Positions 16,222-25,121 of a DNA stretch of 61,565 nt are shown in pieces. The notes beneath the pieces were generated by a model that saw only the letters and a program-made list of their open reading frames with translations, searched no databases and was not told where the DNA came from. This DNA comes from Chthoniobacterales bacterium. Its GTDB lineage: Bacteria > Verrucomicrobiota > Verrucomicrobiia > Chthoniobacterales > UBA10450. A program made the position numbers and the translations under genes. The DNA lies in NCBI GenBank assembly GCA_013821455.1, contig JACDGS010000021.1, positions 1 through 61,565 of the forward strand. The letters are read 5' to 3'. Each line of letters begins with the position of its first letter. Position 1 is the first letter of the stretch.

Positions 16222-17343
16222 ATGATGAATAATCCATTAGCAAACGACCAGTCAGTTACAACTAAGTCCACCGAAGCGCAGAGCTTCGGCGGTCTTCTGC
16301 CAGCTCCTCATCCCATGGCGCGCCGATCATTTCTGCGCAGTCTCGGGTTAGGTGCGGCTCTCATGACACCTATCGCCGGCGCCCTCACCGGAGTAGCGCG
16401 CGGTGCTAACCTCGGCTCGGGCAACGCGCTCAGTAATAGCGATGCCGACATCCTTCGCTTCCTGGCGGCGGCGGAATTGATTGAGGCCGACCTTTGGCAG
16501 CAATACGCCGAGCTGGCGAACGGCAACGACGCTTACATGACTGCGGTCTCAGCCATCGATGGCGATTTCCCGCGATACATCGCCGATAACACCGACGATG
16601 AGCTAAGTCATGCCGCCTTCATTAATGCTTACCTGGCGGCCATGGGAGCGCAGCCGGTCAATCTCGACGCCTTTCGCACCCTGCCGAGTAGTCAGGCGAC
16701 GGGCGCGCAGCAGATAGGCCGTCTGACTAACTTAATGAATCTTACGGTGGATACGAGCTGGTGGATTCGTTATCGCAGTCCCAAGAACCCGGACTTCGGT
16801 GCGAAGTTCCCGCAACTGATCAAGATCGTGAATCGCCCAACCATTCCGAATCGGGACTATCCCGTTGGTTCGGATGCAATTCAGGCGATCGCTAACTCTG
16901 CGGCCTTCCATTTCGGCACGATCGAACAAGGTGGCTCGAGTCTTTATACCTCGATGGCAGAGTTAGCCTCAGATCTGACCGTCCTGCGGATCGTCACCAG
17001 TATTGCGGGCTCCGAAGTCTTTCATTTCGCCATCTGGGATGATACTGCCGGTAATGTCCCGGCCGTGCGCGTTCCGGGCCTCATCTTCCCGGACATCGCG
17101 ACGGTGTTTGAAGGTGATCCTCTGCGCCAGAAAGACCTAATCATGCCAGAGCCTTGTGCGTTCATCGACGCGAGTCTGCCGTTGTGCTCGGTCATTCGCC
17201 CCTCGTTGACTCAGAATGCCGGCGCGATGGCAGCGGCGAATGGCTTTGAGATCTCGGGTCTCTTCAAGGGCCAACCACCAGCCTTCTTCCAGACCTTGAA
17301 CAGCCTCGCCGCCGCGGCCGATGCCGCGACGCGGTCTTGCTAA
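16222..17343 (+). CDS. Tat-exported ferritin-like domain protein
   Basis: Protein of 373 aa. A twin-arginine signal (ARRSFLRSLGLGAALMTPIAG, around residues 33-53) precedes a ferritin-like four-helix domain: helix A with AAELIEADLWQQYAEL, helix B with DDELSHAAFINAYLAAMG, later helices with SEVFHFAIWDD. The Glu and His spacing resembles the Ferritin_2 family, which is common as exported proteins near stress genes. Metal binding and substrate are not proven. An AGAAAGAG ribosome site precedes two tandem ATGs (16222 and 16225). It stands alone under the operator-like pair. Confidence 0.8.
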   Translation: MMNNPLANDQSVTTKSTEAQSFGGLLPAPHPMARRSFLRSLGLGAALMTPIAGALTGVARGANLGSGNALSNSDADILRFLAAAELIEADLWQQYAELANGNDAYMTAVSAIDGDFPRYIADNTDDELSHAAFINAYLAAMGAQPVNLDAFRTLPSSQATGAQQIGRLTNLMNLTVDTSWWIRYRSPKNPDFGAKFPQLIKIVNRPTIPNRDYPVGSDAIQAIANSAAFHFGTIEQGGSSLYTSMAELASDLTVLRIVTSIAGSEVFHFAIWDDTAGNVPAVRVPGLIFPDIATVFEGDPLRQKDLIMPEPCAFIDASLPLCSVIRPSLTQNAGAMAAANGFEISGLFKGQPPAFFQTLNSLAAAADAATRSC

Positions 17344-17398
17344 GGACGTTGGGTTGATGCGCGAAGCTCATCACTTCGGGTGAGCTTCGCGCGGTCAG

Positions 17399-17417
17399 TC
17401 GTTAGGCAGCCTAACGA
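17399..17417. terminator. Perfect dyad of the CCTAACGA motif (possible terminator)
   Basis: TCGTTAGG (17399-17406), CAG, CCTAACGA (17410-17417): an 8-bp stem with a 3-base loop, 56 bp after the stop of the ferritin-like gene. No T-run follows. In Neisseria and Haemophilus, inverted pairs of uptake sequences often serve as terminators; a similar role here is inference. Confidence 0.5.
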
Positions 17418-17464
17418 GTGGGCGATCCCAGCCTGGAGCTGGCGGTCGCGGGGCTTTATGGGAT

Positions 17465-17493
17465 GGCGCTGGAAAGGTTGACTTTCCAGCGCC
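17465..17493 (+). promoter_or_regulatory. Strong hairpin upstream of the GYF/Yip1 gene
   Basis: A perfect 12-bp stem GGCGCTGGAAAG/CTTTCCAGCGCC with loop GTTGA ends 21 bp before the ATG at 17515, just ahead of the AGAAGG ribosome site. It has no following T-run, so a role in the leader (stability or translation) is as likely as termination of the upstream gene. Confidence 0.5.
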
Positions 17494-17514
17494 GCTTCTC
17501 TAGAAGGCTGCATT

Positions 17515-18393
17515 ATGGCCAATATTCACGTCAGCCGCGGCGGGCAAAGCCTGGGCGTTTTTCCGGAATCCGAAGTGCAGGAAGGATTGCGCAGCGGGCG
17601 CTTTCTCCCTAACGATCTGGGCTGGCGCGAGGGCATGACGACATGGCAGGCGCTGGCCACTTTTCCTGAGCTCGGCGCCGGCCCTACCGTGCCGCCACCT
17701 CCTGGCCTAACGAGTGGGATCCCGGCGGCCGCGGCCCTCGTTCCGGGAGTCACTGTCGTGGCGCGAAATGGATTGCCCTGGGATCGGAGGGCGGAGTTGG
17801 GAACCTTCAACGCCTTCCTCGAAACGCTGAAGTTAGTCCTATTCCAACCCAGTATAGCTTTCGCGACCATGAAGACGGAGGGCGGAATGAGTGAGCCGCT
17901 TATCTATGCCTTCATCGGAGGAGCGATCGGCTTCGCTGTCTATATCCTTTTCAACATCGTTATCCATCCCTTCGGATATATGGCCGGCCATCGTGATCCT
18001 TTGGCTGGCATGTTCGGCGCCGGCATGGGAGTTCTTTCCGCGATCGTCCTTGTTCCTATTATTCTTGTCCTGGGGATTTTTGTTGGCGCGGGTTTGTTGC
18101 ACTTATGTCTTATGCTCGTTGGGGGCGCGAAGAGATCGTTTGAAACAACACTAAGAGTTATCTGCTTTACCGTCGGCTCGACTTATCCGCTTCTTATCGT
18201 CCCCGTCTGCGGCGGATTGGTGTCCGGTATCTGGTCGATCGTCCTCGAATGCATCGGCATCGCACGCGCGCACGAGACCGAAACAGGTCGCGCCGTCCTG
18301 GCGGTATTCCTCCCTCTGGTCCTGTGCTGCGGAGGCGGTGTTTTGTTGAGTATCATGTTCGGCGCGATGGGCGCGATGCTAAGTCATCATTAA
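17515..18393 (+). CDS. GYF_2-Yip1-like membrane protein
   Basis: Protein of 292 aa. Residues 1-50 form a GYF_2 (DUF4339) module (NIHVSRGGQSLGVFPESEVQEGLRSG... and the WREGMTTWQAL hallmark). A Pro-rich linker follows, then four to five membrane segments with Yip1-like pattern (PSIAFATMKTEGGMSEPLIYAFIGG). The function of such bacterial fusions is unknown. Two motif copies are read in frame: 17608 gives Pro-Asn-Asp in the GYF module and 17706 gives Leu-Thr-Ser. Confidence 0.8.
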   Translation: MANIHVSRGGQSLGVFPESEVQEGLRSGRFLPNDLGWREGMTTWQALATFPELGAGPTVPPPPGLTSGIPAAAALVPGVTVVARNGLPWDRRAELGTFNAFLETLKLVLFQPSIAFATMKTEGGMSEPLIYAFIGGAIGFAVYILFNIVIHPFGYMAGHRDPLAGMFGAGMGVLSAIVLVPIILVLGIFVGAGLLHLCLMLVGGAKRSFETTLRVICFTVGSTYPLLIVPVCGGLVSGIWSIVLECIGIARAHETETGRAVLAVFLPLVLCCGGGVLLSIMFGAMGAMLSHH

Positions 18394-18398
18394 GTGCC

Positions 18399-18812
18399 AT
18401 GCGGGTGGTGTGGACCTCTGCGAGGGAGAACAGGATTGACCATGAGCTACTCTGGCTGGTCGTTTCTGTCGGTAGCGCGATCGGCGCGGGGATTTGGCTA
18501 AGGCTGGGATTACCCTGGCCGCATTGCACGTTTCTGGCACTCACTGGTCATCCCTGTGTGACCTGTGGCGCGACGCGCGCGGCGATCAAGTTTGCGCAAG
18601 GGCATTTTATCGCGGCGTGGCTTTTGAATCCCCTGGTCTCGCTGGCCTATTGTGCGATCGCGCTCTTCGATCTTTATGCGATTTTCGCCCTTGTTTTGGG
18701 CGCGCCACGTCTAAGGCTGCGCAGTCCTTCCCTGGCCGAGAAAAAAGTGCTTAGAGTTACTGTGTTAGTCCTGTTGGCCAGCAATTGGGCCTACCTGCTC
18801 TGGACTACCTAA
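18399..18812 (+). CDS. DUF2752 membrane protein
   Basis: Protein of 137 aa with three membrane segments. The DUF2752 signature is seen as HPCVTCGATRAAIKFAQGHFIAAWLLNPLV (Cys-x-x-Cys-Gly-x-Thr-Arg, then a Gly/Trp/Asn-Pro helix). Function is unknown; genes of this type often follow GYF/Yip1-like genes, as here 5 bp downstream. The stop codon TAA (18810-18812) is part of a CCTAACGA motif copy. Confidence 0.8.
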   Translation: MRVVWTSARENRIDHELLWLVVSVGSAIGAGIWLRLGLPWPHCTFLALTGHPCVTCGATRAAIKFAQGHFIAAWLLNPLVSLAYCAIALFDLYAIFALVLGAPRLRLRSPSLAEKKVLRVTVLVLLASNWAYLLWTT

Positions 18813-18870
18813 CGAGTAAAGCACTACAAAAAGGTCTCTGATCGCCCGAGGTGGCGCGAAGCGCGAGTCC

Positions 18871-18998
18871 GTCATCCCGAGCGAAGCCGAGGGATCCCGC
18901 AGGGTTTCCTGAAAGCTCTCGGGCAGTGAGGCAAGCAACGGAGCTTCAACGCCACTCCGCGGGATCCTTCGACTCCGCTGCGCTCCGCTCAGGATGAC
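18871..18998. repeat. GTCATCC...GGATGAC palindromic element, copy C
   Basis: 128 bp, from GTCATCCCGAGCGAAGCCGA to GCTCCGCTCAGGATGAC. It fills most of the 235-bp gap between two convergent genes (DUF2752 and the M23 peptidase). Confidence 0.8.
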
Positions 18999-19047
18999 AA
19001 ATCGGTGAGGAGTGTAGCTCGATACCGCCAGGACGATAGAATGTCGC

Positions 19048-19743
19048 CTAACGAGCAAAGGTCCGCCCGACATCGTCATCCGGCGCCCCGCGATGCGCGC
19101 GAATAAACTCACTCGGATTCAACCAGCCGCGGGTGTCTCTACGATAACCAGCACCGACGAACGGCGTGATGAACTCCCGCATTTCAAAATGAAGATGAGC
19201 CAGATATTTCCCGTTAGCCGTTCCTACGGTAGCAATCTCCTGCCCGCGCTGGACTTCGTCATCCTTCGCCACCAGGATCGAATCCAGGTGAGCATAGTAG
19301 GATTGGACATACTTCCTTTCGCCCTTCTCACGATAAGCGTGCAGGAGAATAACAATGTTGCCCCAGCCCGGGCCGCCTTCGCGCGCCAGAAGAACGCGCC
19401 CATCCGCGACGGCGTAAACCGAATCGCCCAGGTCGCTGTTTTCGCCGCCGATTCCGTTCAGGTCGTCGCCGAGGTGATTGTTTTGGGTGAAGGGCTGAGC
19501 GTCATACGCGAGCGCGCCATGCTCCGTGCCTAACGGAAAGTCGAAGCGCGTCACGCTGGGAAGTGAAGCTAAGTCAATCGGAGAGGGGAGATCGAGCGCG
19601 AGTTGATAATGGCGGCGTTCGGCGAACTCCGGCCAAAGCCGCCAGCCCAAATCCGCCGCCAGCGCGAGCAGGAAAAGCAGCAGCGCCAGAACCCACCAAC
19701 TCCAGTGCAGACGCCGCCGCTTGTCGTTAGGCAAACTTTCCAT
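19048..19743 (-). CDS. Membrane-anchored M23 (LytM-type) metallopeptidase
   Basis: Protein of 231 aa with one N-terminal membrane anchor (WSWWVLALLLFLLALAAD). The M23 zinc site is complete: H-x3-D in NNHLGDDLNG and H-x-H in YLAHLHFEMR, so it should cleave peptidoglycan cross-links or act as an activator. The ATG at 19743-19741 overlaps the TGA of the permease gene. The stop TAG is formed by a TCGTTAGG copy. It is the last gene of the export operon, and coupling to an FtsX-fold permease recalls the EnvC-FtsX pairing. Confidence 0.88.
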   Translation of the reverse strand: MESLPNDKRRRLHWSWWVLALLLFLLALAADLGWRLWPEFAERRHYQLALDLPSPIDLASLPSVTRFDFPLGTEHGALAYDAQPFTQNNHLGDDLNGIGGENSDLGDSVYAVADGRVLLAREGGPGWGNIVILLHAYREKGERKYVQSYYAHLDSILVAKDDEVQRGQEIATVGTANGKYLAHLHFEMREFITPFVGAGYRRDTRGWLNPSEFIRAHRGAPDDDVGRTFAR

Positions 19744-20966
19744 CAACCGCCGGTCCCGCGCAGAGTAGCGACCGGCGAAAGCAGGCCCGCCCGTCGCGCC
19801 GGCACATAGCTCGCGATCGCAACCGCAATCAGTGCGAGCAGCGTCGCCCAAAAATAATGCCGCCAATCCCACGTCACGAGGAAGTGGTTCGCATAGATCA
19901 AACCGCGAACGCGAATCGGAATGTATGAGACTGCCAGAGTGAGGAGCGCGCCGGCGACGCAACCGACGAGCGATCCCACGCCTGCGATCATCGCGCCTTG
20001 CCAGAGGAAGATCGATGAAATGTCGCCGCGCCGATAACCCATCGAGCGCAGTATCGCGATCTCTTTCACCTTTGAGAGCACGGTCATGGTGAGGACATTG
20101 AAGATGCCGAACCCGGCCAGAAGAATAATCAATGAGACCGTGATCGCGGCCGAGAGCCGGATGGTGAGAAACAATTGCAGGTTGCCTTCTTCGCGTTCCT
20201 GCCAGCTTTCCGTCTCGTGGCCGAAGAGCGTCTCGAAGCGCCCCGCGAGCGCGGGCGCGCGGTCCGGATCGCGCAGTTTGTAGATAATGAGCGAGGCCGA
20301 ATAAGGCTTGTGCAAAAGCGACTGTGCGACTTTGGCGTGACAATAAATACGCACCGAATCGACCACGCCGACGCCGCTGCGCGCGATCGCAGCGACGACG
20401 AACCGCCGATATTCGCCGTCCGGTGAGAGGAGCTGAACCGAATCTCCCGCCGTCACCAGCAGCAGCCCGGCGAGGCGCGATCCGAGCACGAGCGAGTTGG
20501 GATTATTACGAAAATCGTCCAGCGTTCCACTCTCGATCTGACTCGCTAGGTTGGTTGTCTGTAAATGAAGTGCGAGATCGATTCCGTAAAGATCGACCGT
20601 CGCGCTTTGGAACCCGGCGCGCGCTGTGAGCGTGCCGCGCAACACGGGTGAGCACGCGACGACATTCGAAAAACGCCGGCTCACGCGCATGATTTGCGAA
20701 GCGTCATCGATGCCTTGGAAGAGACGGCGATGCGCCGGATGCACCGGTAATTCGGTCGCTCCTTCCAGCGTTTGCACGCGCGCTTTCAAGGTGATGGCGC
20801 CGTTACTTCCGAGCGTGGAGTCGATGAAGGTTTTCGCGAAACCCTGCGTCTGCGCCTGCGTGCAGATAAAAATCGCCACGCCGAAAACCACGCCGCCGAG
20901 GCTGAGGAAAAAAGCGCGCTTCCGGTTCCCGAGAAAACGGAGCGCGATATAAATCGGCGGCGTCAC
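19743..20966 (-). CDS. ABC transporter permease (MacB/FtsX type)
   Basis: Protein of 407 aa. One N-terminal membrane segment, a periplasmic domain of about 220 residues (MacB_PCD-like), then three membrane segments ending in a basic loop (the FtsX-type topology). The cytoplasmic loop SKVKEIAILRSMGYRRGDISSIFLWQGAMIAG is the usual contact to the ATPase. The start is a GTG overlapping the TGA of the adaptor gene. No ATPase is in this operon; the nearest is the LolD-like gene at 26339, on the other strand. Confidence 0.88.
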   Translation of the reverse strand: MTPPIYIALRFLGNRKRAFFLSLGGVVFGVAIFICTQAQTQGFAKTFIDSTLGSNGAITLKARVQTLEGATELPVHPAHRRLFQGIDDASQIMRVSRRFSNVVACSPVLRGTLTARAGFQSATVDLYGIDLALHLQTTNLASQIESGTLDDFRNNPNSLVLGSRLAGLLLVTAGDSVQLLSPDGEYRRFVVAAIARSGVGVVDSVRIYCHAKVAQSLLHKPYSASLIIYKLRDPDRAPALAGRFETLFGHETESWQEREEGNLQLFLTIRLSAAITVSLIILLAGFGIFNVLTMTVLSKVKEIAILRSMGYRRGDISSIFLWQGAMIAGVGSLVGCVAGALLTLAVSYIPIRVRGLIYANHFLVTWDWRHYFWATLLALIAVAIASYVPARRAGLLSPVATLRGTGG

Positions 20967-22129
20967 CTGCGAGGGGCCGCCGGCGCGGAGTGGACGAGCC
21001 GTTGCCTAACGAATTGCCCCGGACGCAACTGATCCTGATCGGCCACGACGACGCGCGCGCCTTCCTTCACACCCGAAAGGGCTTCCGCAAATTCAAGCGT
21101 GCGATAACCGACCCGCACCGTGCGCGCTTCCACCATCGTGTGTGCGACAGCGAGCACCTGATCGACGAGCAGCGCGCGGGTCGGAATGAGCAGCGCATTT
21201 TCGTGGCGGCCGGTGATGATGTTCATTTCGCCGGTCATGCCGGCCATGAGATTTTCCGGCGGATTCTCCAACTCCAGCACGATCGTATAACGCTGCGTTT
21301 CCGGATCGGCCGCCGGTAAAATAGACGACACCGTGGCGTTAAACTGTCGCGTGCGATAAGCGTACATTTGCAGCTCGGCTTTCATTCCGGCTTTCACTTC
21401 ACCGACATCTTCTTCGTTCACTTCGCCGCGGACATAATTCTTCCGCGACGACACCGTAAGCAGCTCATTCCCGTCGGCGATCAACTCGCCATCGATCACG
21501 CGCAGGCCGGAAAGAATCCCATCCATCGGCGCGCGAATCTCCGTGTTCTTCATCTGCGCCTCGGCTTTTTGCGCAGCCGCGCGCAACGCTTCCAGATTAC
21601 GATCGCGCTCGATCCGCTCGTTCTTGAGCGCATCACGCAAACGGTTCGCCTCGCTTTTCGCCTTCTCGTATTCGACCGCCGGCACGTTGCTCAAACCCAC
21701 CAGTTTTTCGAGCCGCTGCACATTTCCCTCCGCGATTTTCAGCGGCTCCGAAGACGGCAATTCGAGCCGCGCACTTTCTGTCGCGGCCTGCAAATCGGCT
21801 TGCGCCTGTTTCAGCAAACGTGCTGTGCTTTCGTCGGTGATCGTCGCGAGCAATTCGCCTTTTCGCACTTGCTTCCCGATCGCACCGCGACCGGCGCTGA
21901 CCGGCTCGGCGAGCTGGATAAAGCCCGCGTTCTGCGCGCGCACATGATTCACAAACGACGGCTCGATCTGCACCGTGCCGTAAACCGCCGAGATGGCCGT
22001 GCCGCGCCTAACGACTTCAACTTCCGCCACCGGCCGCGACCAAAAGAAAAGCAGGACCAGGAACAGCGCAGCCAGCGCGAGGATGATCCAGACCGTTCGC
22101 TTCGAAATCCGTGGGCTCAAGGTTTGCAT
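20963..22129 (-). CDS. HlyD/AcrA-type periplasmic adaptor protein
   Basis: Protein of 388 aa. An N-terminal membrane anchor (VWIILALAALFLVLLFFW), a lipoyl half-motif, a long coiled-coil hairpin (about residues 110-200, rich in Glu/Arg/Ala) and the beta-barrel region (IRAPMDGILSGLRVIDGELI) are in the order of MacA-like adaptors. It would bridge the permease and an outer-membrane channel. The ATG at 22129 was chosen; the open frame further upstream is translated repeat DNA (copy D). Confidence 0.88.
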   Translation of the reverse strand: MQTLSPRISKRTVWIILALAALFLVLLFFWSRPVAEVEVVRRGTAISAVYGTVQIEPSFVNHVRAQNAGFIQLAEPVSAGRGAIGKQVRKGELLATITDESTARLLKQAQADLQAATESARLELPSSEPLKIAEGNVQRLEKLVGLSNVPAVEYEKAKSEANRLRDALKNERIERDRNLEALRAAAQKAEAQMKNTEIRAPMDGILSGLRVIDGELIADGNELLTVSSRKNYVRGEVNEEDVGEVKAGMKAELQMYAYRTRQFNATVSSILPAADPETQRYTIVLELENPPENLMAGMTGEMNIITGRHENALLIPTRALLVDQVLAVAHTMVEARTVRVGYRTLEFAEALSGVKEGARVVVADQDQLRPGQFVRQRLVHSAPAAPRR

Positions 22130-22150
22130 CTTACGGTGGGCGGCAAAACT

Positions 22151-22263
22151 GTCATCCCGGGCGGAGCGAGGGACCCCGCAAGCGTTCTTGGACGTTCCTT
22201 TTGCGAGCGACGCCGAATGACGCCTGCGGGCTCCCTCGTCGTGCTTCCCCGACTCGGGATGAC
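22151..22263. repeat. GTCATCC...GGATGAC palindromic element, copy D
   Basis: 113 bp, GTCATCCCGGGCGGAGCGAG to GACTCGGGATGAC, inside the export operon between the first TolC-like gene and the adaptor gene. Confidence 0.8.
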
Positions 22264-22289
22264 ACCCTTGTTGGTGACATTGCTGGTCA

Positions 22290-23618
22290 TCATTCCTTAG
22301 GGCGCCGTGAGCTGTCTTCGGTGAATTGAAAATAGCGGCCGGTCGCCCGATCCCATTCCGCGAGCGCGACGTTTTGCTGGTAGGCCGTGTCGAGGAGACC
22401 GCGGCGTGTCGCGAGCAGTTCCGTCTCGGCGGTGCGGAATTCCAATTGCGAAGCGAGTCCCTGCTGCCGGCTCTGTTCGACCGCGCCGACATTTTTTTCC
22501 GCGAGCGCGATGGATTTGCCTAACGAGTCGTGACGCGTGGCGATCGCCCGGAAATTATTTTGCAGGCCCGCCAGGGTCCGGCCGACACTGGCTTCCAGTT
22601 TTTGCAATTGCAGCTCATTGATTTCGCGCAGCGAGCGCTGGCGCAGCACCGCGCCGGCAACGCTGCCGTCGTCGATCACGCGCCAGGTGTAGCTCGCGCC
22701 GGGACTGATCTCGGAGGTCACGATGTCATTCGAGCGGTTCGCGGAACCGGAGCTGGCCTCGCGCAGATTCGTTAGGGGAATATAACGGCCGAAAACGGTG
22801 AGATCGATCCGCGGATAATAACCGGCCGCGGTGAGGCGCTGATCTTCGCGTGCCGCCCTCACGAGTAAGCGCGCGAGGCGAAGATCTGCGCGCCGGTCGA
22901 GCGCGCTGCCGGTTTCCTTTTCTAAAGCGAAATCGACCGCCGCAAAATGCAGCGTGCCTTCCGGCGAAGGCAACTTCGCGCCCGCGCCTAACGACTCGCC
23001 AAGCGCGGCCGCCAATTGCAAAATCGCCGCGCCGTAAGCGTGATGCGCCTCGTCGATTTGCGGATCGAGCTCGCGCGCCTGCAAGGTCGCGCTCGCGAGC
23101 GCGCCGCGATCCACCGTGCCGGCTTGATAGCGCGCTTCTTCGCCGCGTATGTTTTCGTCGAGTCGCTGACGTTGCGAGCGCCCCAGTTCTTCCAGCGCGC
23201 GATCGTAGAGCGCGGTATAAAAGGCGAGCCGCGCCGTGTGCAACTGCTCGACGAGCACGACGTTCAATTGCTGCGCCGCGATGAGCACTTCGAGATCGCC
23301 GCGCCGCAGGGAAGCCGGGATGCCCGCCTGGAAAAGCGGCTGCCGCAAATCGCCCTGCGCGAAAGCGAACGGCTGCACCGCCGGTTCGCCGGCGCGACTC
23401 CCGCCCTGCACTCCCACCGGGACGTCGAGAGCAAAATTCGGCAGCGCGAGCGAGCGGAAGACGAGGCGATGACCCGACGCCTGCTCAACCGCGACTCTGG
23501 CTTGCAGCACGTGTGGGTTGTTTTGGAGCGTGCGATTGAGCGCTTCAGCGATCGTTAGGCCAGGCGCGGCCAGCGGACTAACGATCGTGAAAAAAACGGC
23601 GCCCAAAAGGTGTTTCAC
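22290..23618 (-). CDS. TolC-like outer membrane efflux protein (1)
   Basis: Protein of 442 aa with a signal peptide (MKHLLGAVFFTIVSPLAAPG). Two OEP repeats follow, with long Ala/Gln/Glu-rich helices and the family opening LTIAEALNRTLQNNPHVLQAR. The GTG start overlaps the TGA of the second TolC-like gene, so the two are coupled. It would form the outer-membrane duct of the exporter. Confidence 0.85.
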   Translation of the reverse strand: MKHLLGAVFFTIVSPLAAPGLTIAEALNRTLQNNPHVLQARVAVEQASGHRLVFRSLALPNFALDVPVGVQGGSRAGEPAVQPFAFAQGDLRQPLFQAGIPASLRRGDLEVLIAAQQLNVVLVEQLHTARLAFYTALYDRALEELGRSQRQRLDENIRGEEARYQAGTVDRGALASATLQARELDPQIDEAHHAYGAAILQLAAALGESLGAGAKLPSPEGTLHFAAVDFALEKETGSALDRRADLRLARLLVRAAREDQRLTAAGYYPRIDLTVFGRYIPLTNLREASSGSANRSNDIVTSEISPGASYTWRVIDDGSVAGAVLRQRSLREINELQLQKLEASVGRTLAGLQNNFRAIATRHDSLGKSIALAEKNVGAVEQSRQQGLASQLEFRTAETELLATRRGLLDTAYQQNVALAEWDRATGRYFQFTEDSSRRPKE

Positions 23619-24991
23619 TTTTTTCCTCCAAGCGTCGCGGGCGGTCGCAGCGCCTGCCAGGCGCGGCCGGCGTCTTCCGACTTTTCGTTAGGCAGAAGCG
23701 CGGGCGCCGTTCCTCCTCCAACCGCGCGCTCGAGTCGCGCCAGCGCGGCGTTGTGCAAATAAATCGCGCTGAGGCGCGTCGTCCGCGTCCGCGTTACGTC
23801 ACCGGCGGCTTGTAAAACATCGAGCTGCGTCCCGAGTCCGGCGGAGAGATTGTTGTTGGCAAAGCCGAGTGCTTCGTCGGCGGTCCGCACATTTTTTGCC
23901 TGGGCCGCGAGCACGCTGTCGGCTTGTTGCAGATCGAGAAACGCACTCCGGACTTCGGATTCGATTCCCAGCTTTGTCGCTTTCAGAGAGAGGATCGCCG
24001 CGTCACGCCGCGCGCGTGTCGCGTCCATTCGCCCGCGCGTCGCGAAACCGTCGAAGAGATTCCAAGTCGTGTTCACGCCTGCGACGTAGCCGTGGTTAAA
24101 CTCCGGACCGACCAGCGGATCGCGCTCGCTGTAAGCCTCGTAGCCGGTGAAAAATTGCACATGCGGACGCGCCGCGCTGCGATCGACTTCGAGCTGTTTT
24201 TCCTCGATCACGATGTCCTTTTGCGCGGAGCGAATCTCCGGCCGATCGGTCGCTGCGCGCATGAGCGACGCGTTCAAATCGGGATGCCGCGGCTCGTACT
24301 GCAAAGTCCCGAACGCCTCAAAAGGCTTCGCGCCGGCCACGCGATTATCGATCCCGCAGAGGTCGCTCAGGTGGAGATAGGAATTTTGCAAATCGGTCTG
24401 CGCCTGGATCAGCTCCGGTTCTTCGTTTGCGAGTGCGACCTCGGCGCGGCTGGCATCGAGCGGACCAACGGTCCCAGCGCGCAAACGTTCGCGCGCGCTT
24501 TTTAGATCGCCGCGCAAAACCTCGGTCGATTGCTCGCGCAGATGGATTTTTTCGCGATTCAAAAGCAGCTCGTAGAAGGCAAGGCGGACGTCCATCGTGA
24601 CGCGATCGCTCACCACCTGCAGCTCGTCTTCCTGCTTCGCGAGCGTGAGCTGCGCGATCGCCGTTTCGTTGCTCGTCGCGCCGCCGGTGTAGAGATTTTG
24701 CACCACGCGGACCGAAGCGTTGTAGTCGTCCGGACGCAGCCGCGACGATTCCGCCCGCTCGCGCCGGCGGTAAAGTCCATTCGTCACCACCGAGGGCAAG
24801 TAACCGGCGCGCGCCTCCAATTCCCCACCGTGCGCGGCCGTGATTTTTTTGCGCGCGATCGCGATTTCCGGGTTCCGATTTTGCGCCAGCCTAACGACGT
24901 CGTCGATCGTGTAACGCGGCGCGGCCCGGGCGCTCGTGCACGACAAAACCGCGCCAAGCAAAAGAAAGCCGCTGCGGAAAATCGGTCGCAT
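23615..24991 (-). CDS. TolC-like outer membrane efflux protein (2)
   Basis: Protein of 458 aa with a signal peptide (MRPIFRSGFLLLGAVLSCTSARA). The OEP opening YTIDDVVRLAQNRNPEIAIARKKI and a late Gly-x-Gly-Thr-Gln-Leu-Asp turn are typical. It is the first gene of the export operon; GGAGA lies eight bases before the ATG at 24991. It is only distantly similar to the following paralogue, so this operon carries two different outer-membrane components for one permease. Confidence 0.85.
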   Translation of the reverse strand: MRPIFRSGFLLLGAVLSCTSARAAPRYTIDDVVRLAQNRNPEIAIARKKITAAHGGELEARAGYLPSVVTNGLYRRRERAESSRLRPDDYNASVRVVQNLYTGGATSNETAIAQLTLAKQEDELQVVSDRVTMDVRLAFYELLLNREKIHLREQSTEVLRGDLKSARERLRAGTVGPLDASRAEVALANEEPELIQAQTDLQNSYLHLSDLCGIDNRVAGAKPFEAFGTLQYEPRHPDLNASLMRAATDRPEIRSAQKDIVIEEKQLEVDRSAARPHVQFFTGYEAYSERDPLVGPEFNHGYVAGVNTTWNLFDGFATRGRMDATRARRDAAILSLKATKLGIESEVRSAFLDLQQADSVLAAQAKNVRTADEALGFANNNLSAGLGTQLDVLQAAGDVTRTRTTRLSAIYLHNAALARLERAVGGGTAPALLPNEKSEDAGRAWQALRPPATLGGKK

Positions 24992-25121
24992 GGGATTTTC
25001 TCTCCGTCGGTCCCCCATTGCGCAACAAAAATCCCGCGGGCGGTGGTCGTTTAATGATTTCATGCTTGGCTCTTTGCGGGCTTGCCGCCAGGCTTCGCCT
25101 GCGCCAAGGTTGGCGCTTCCG

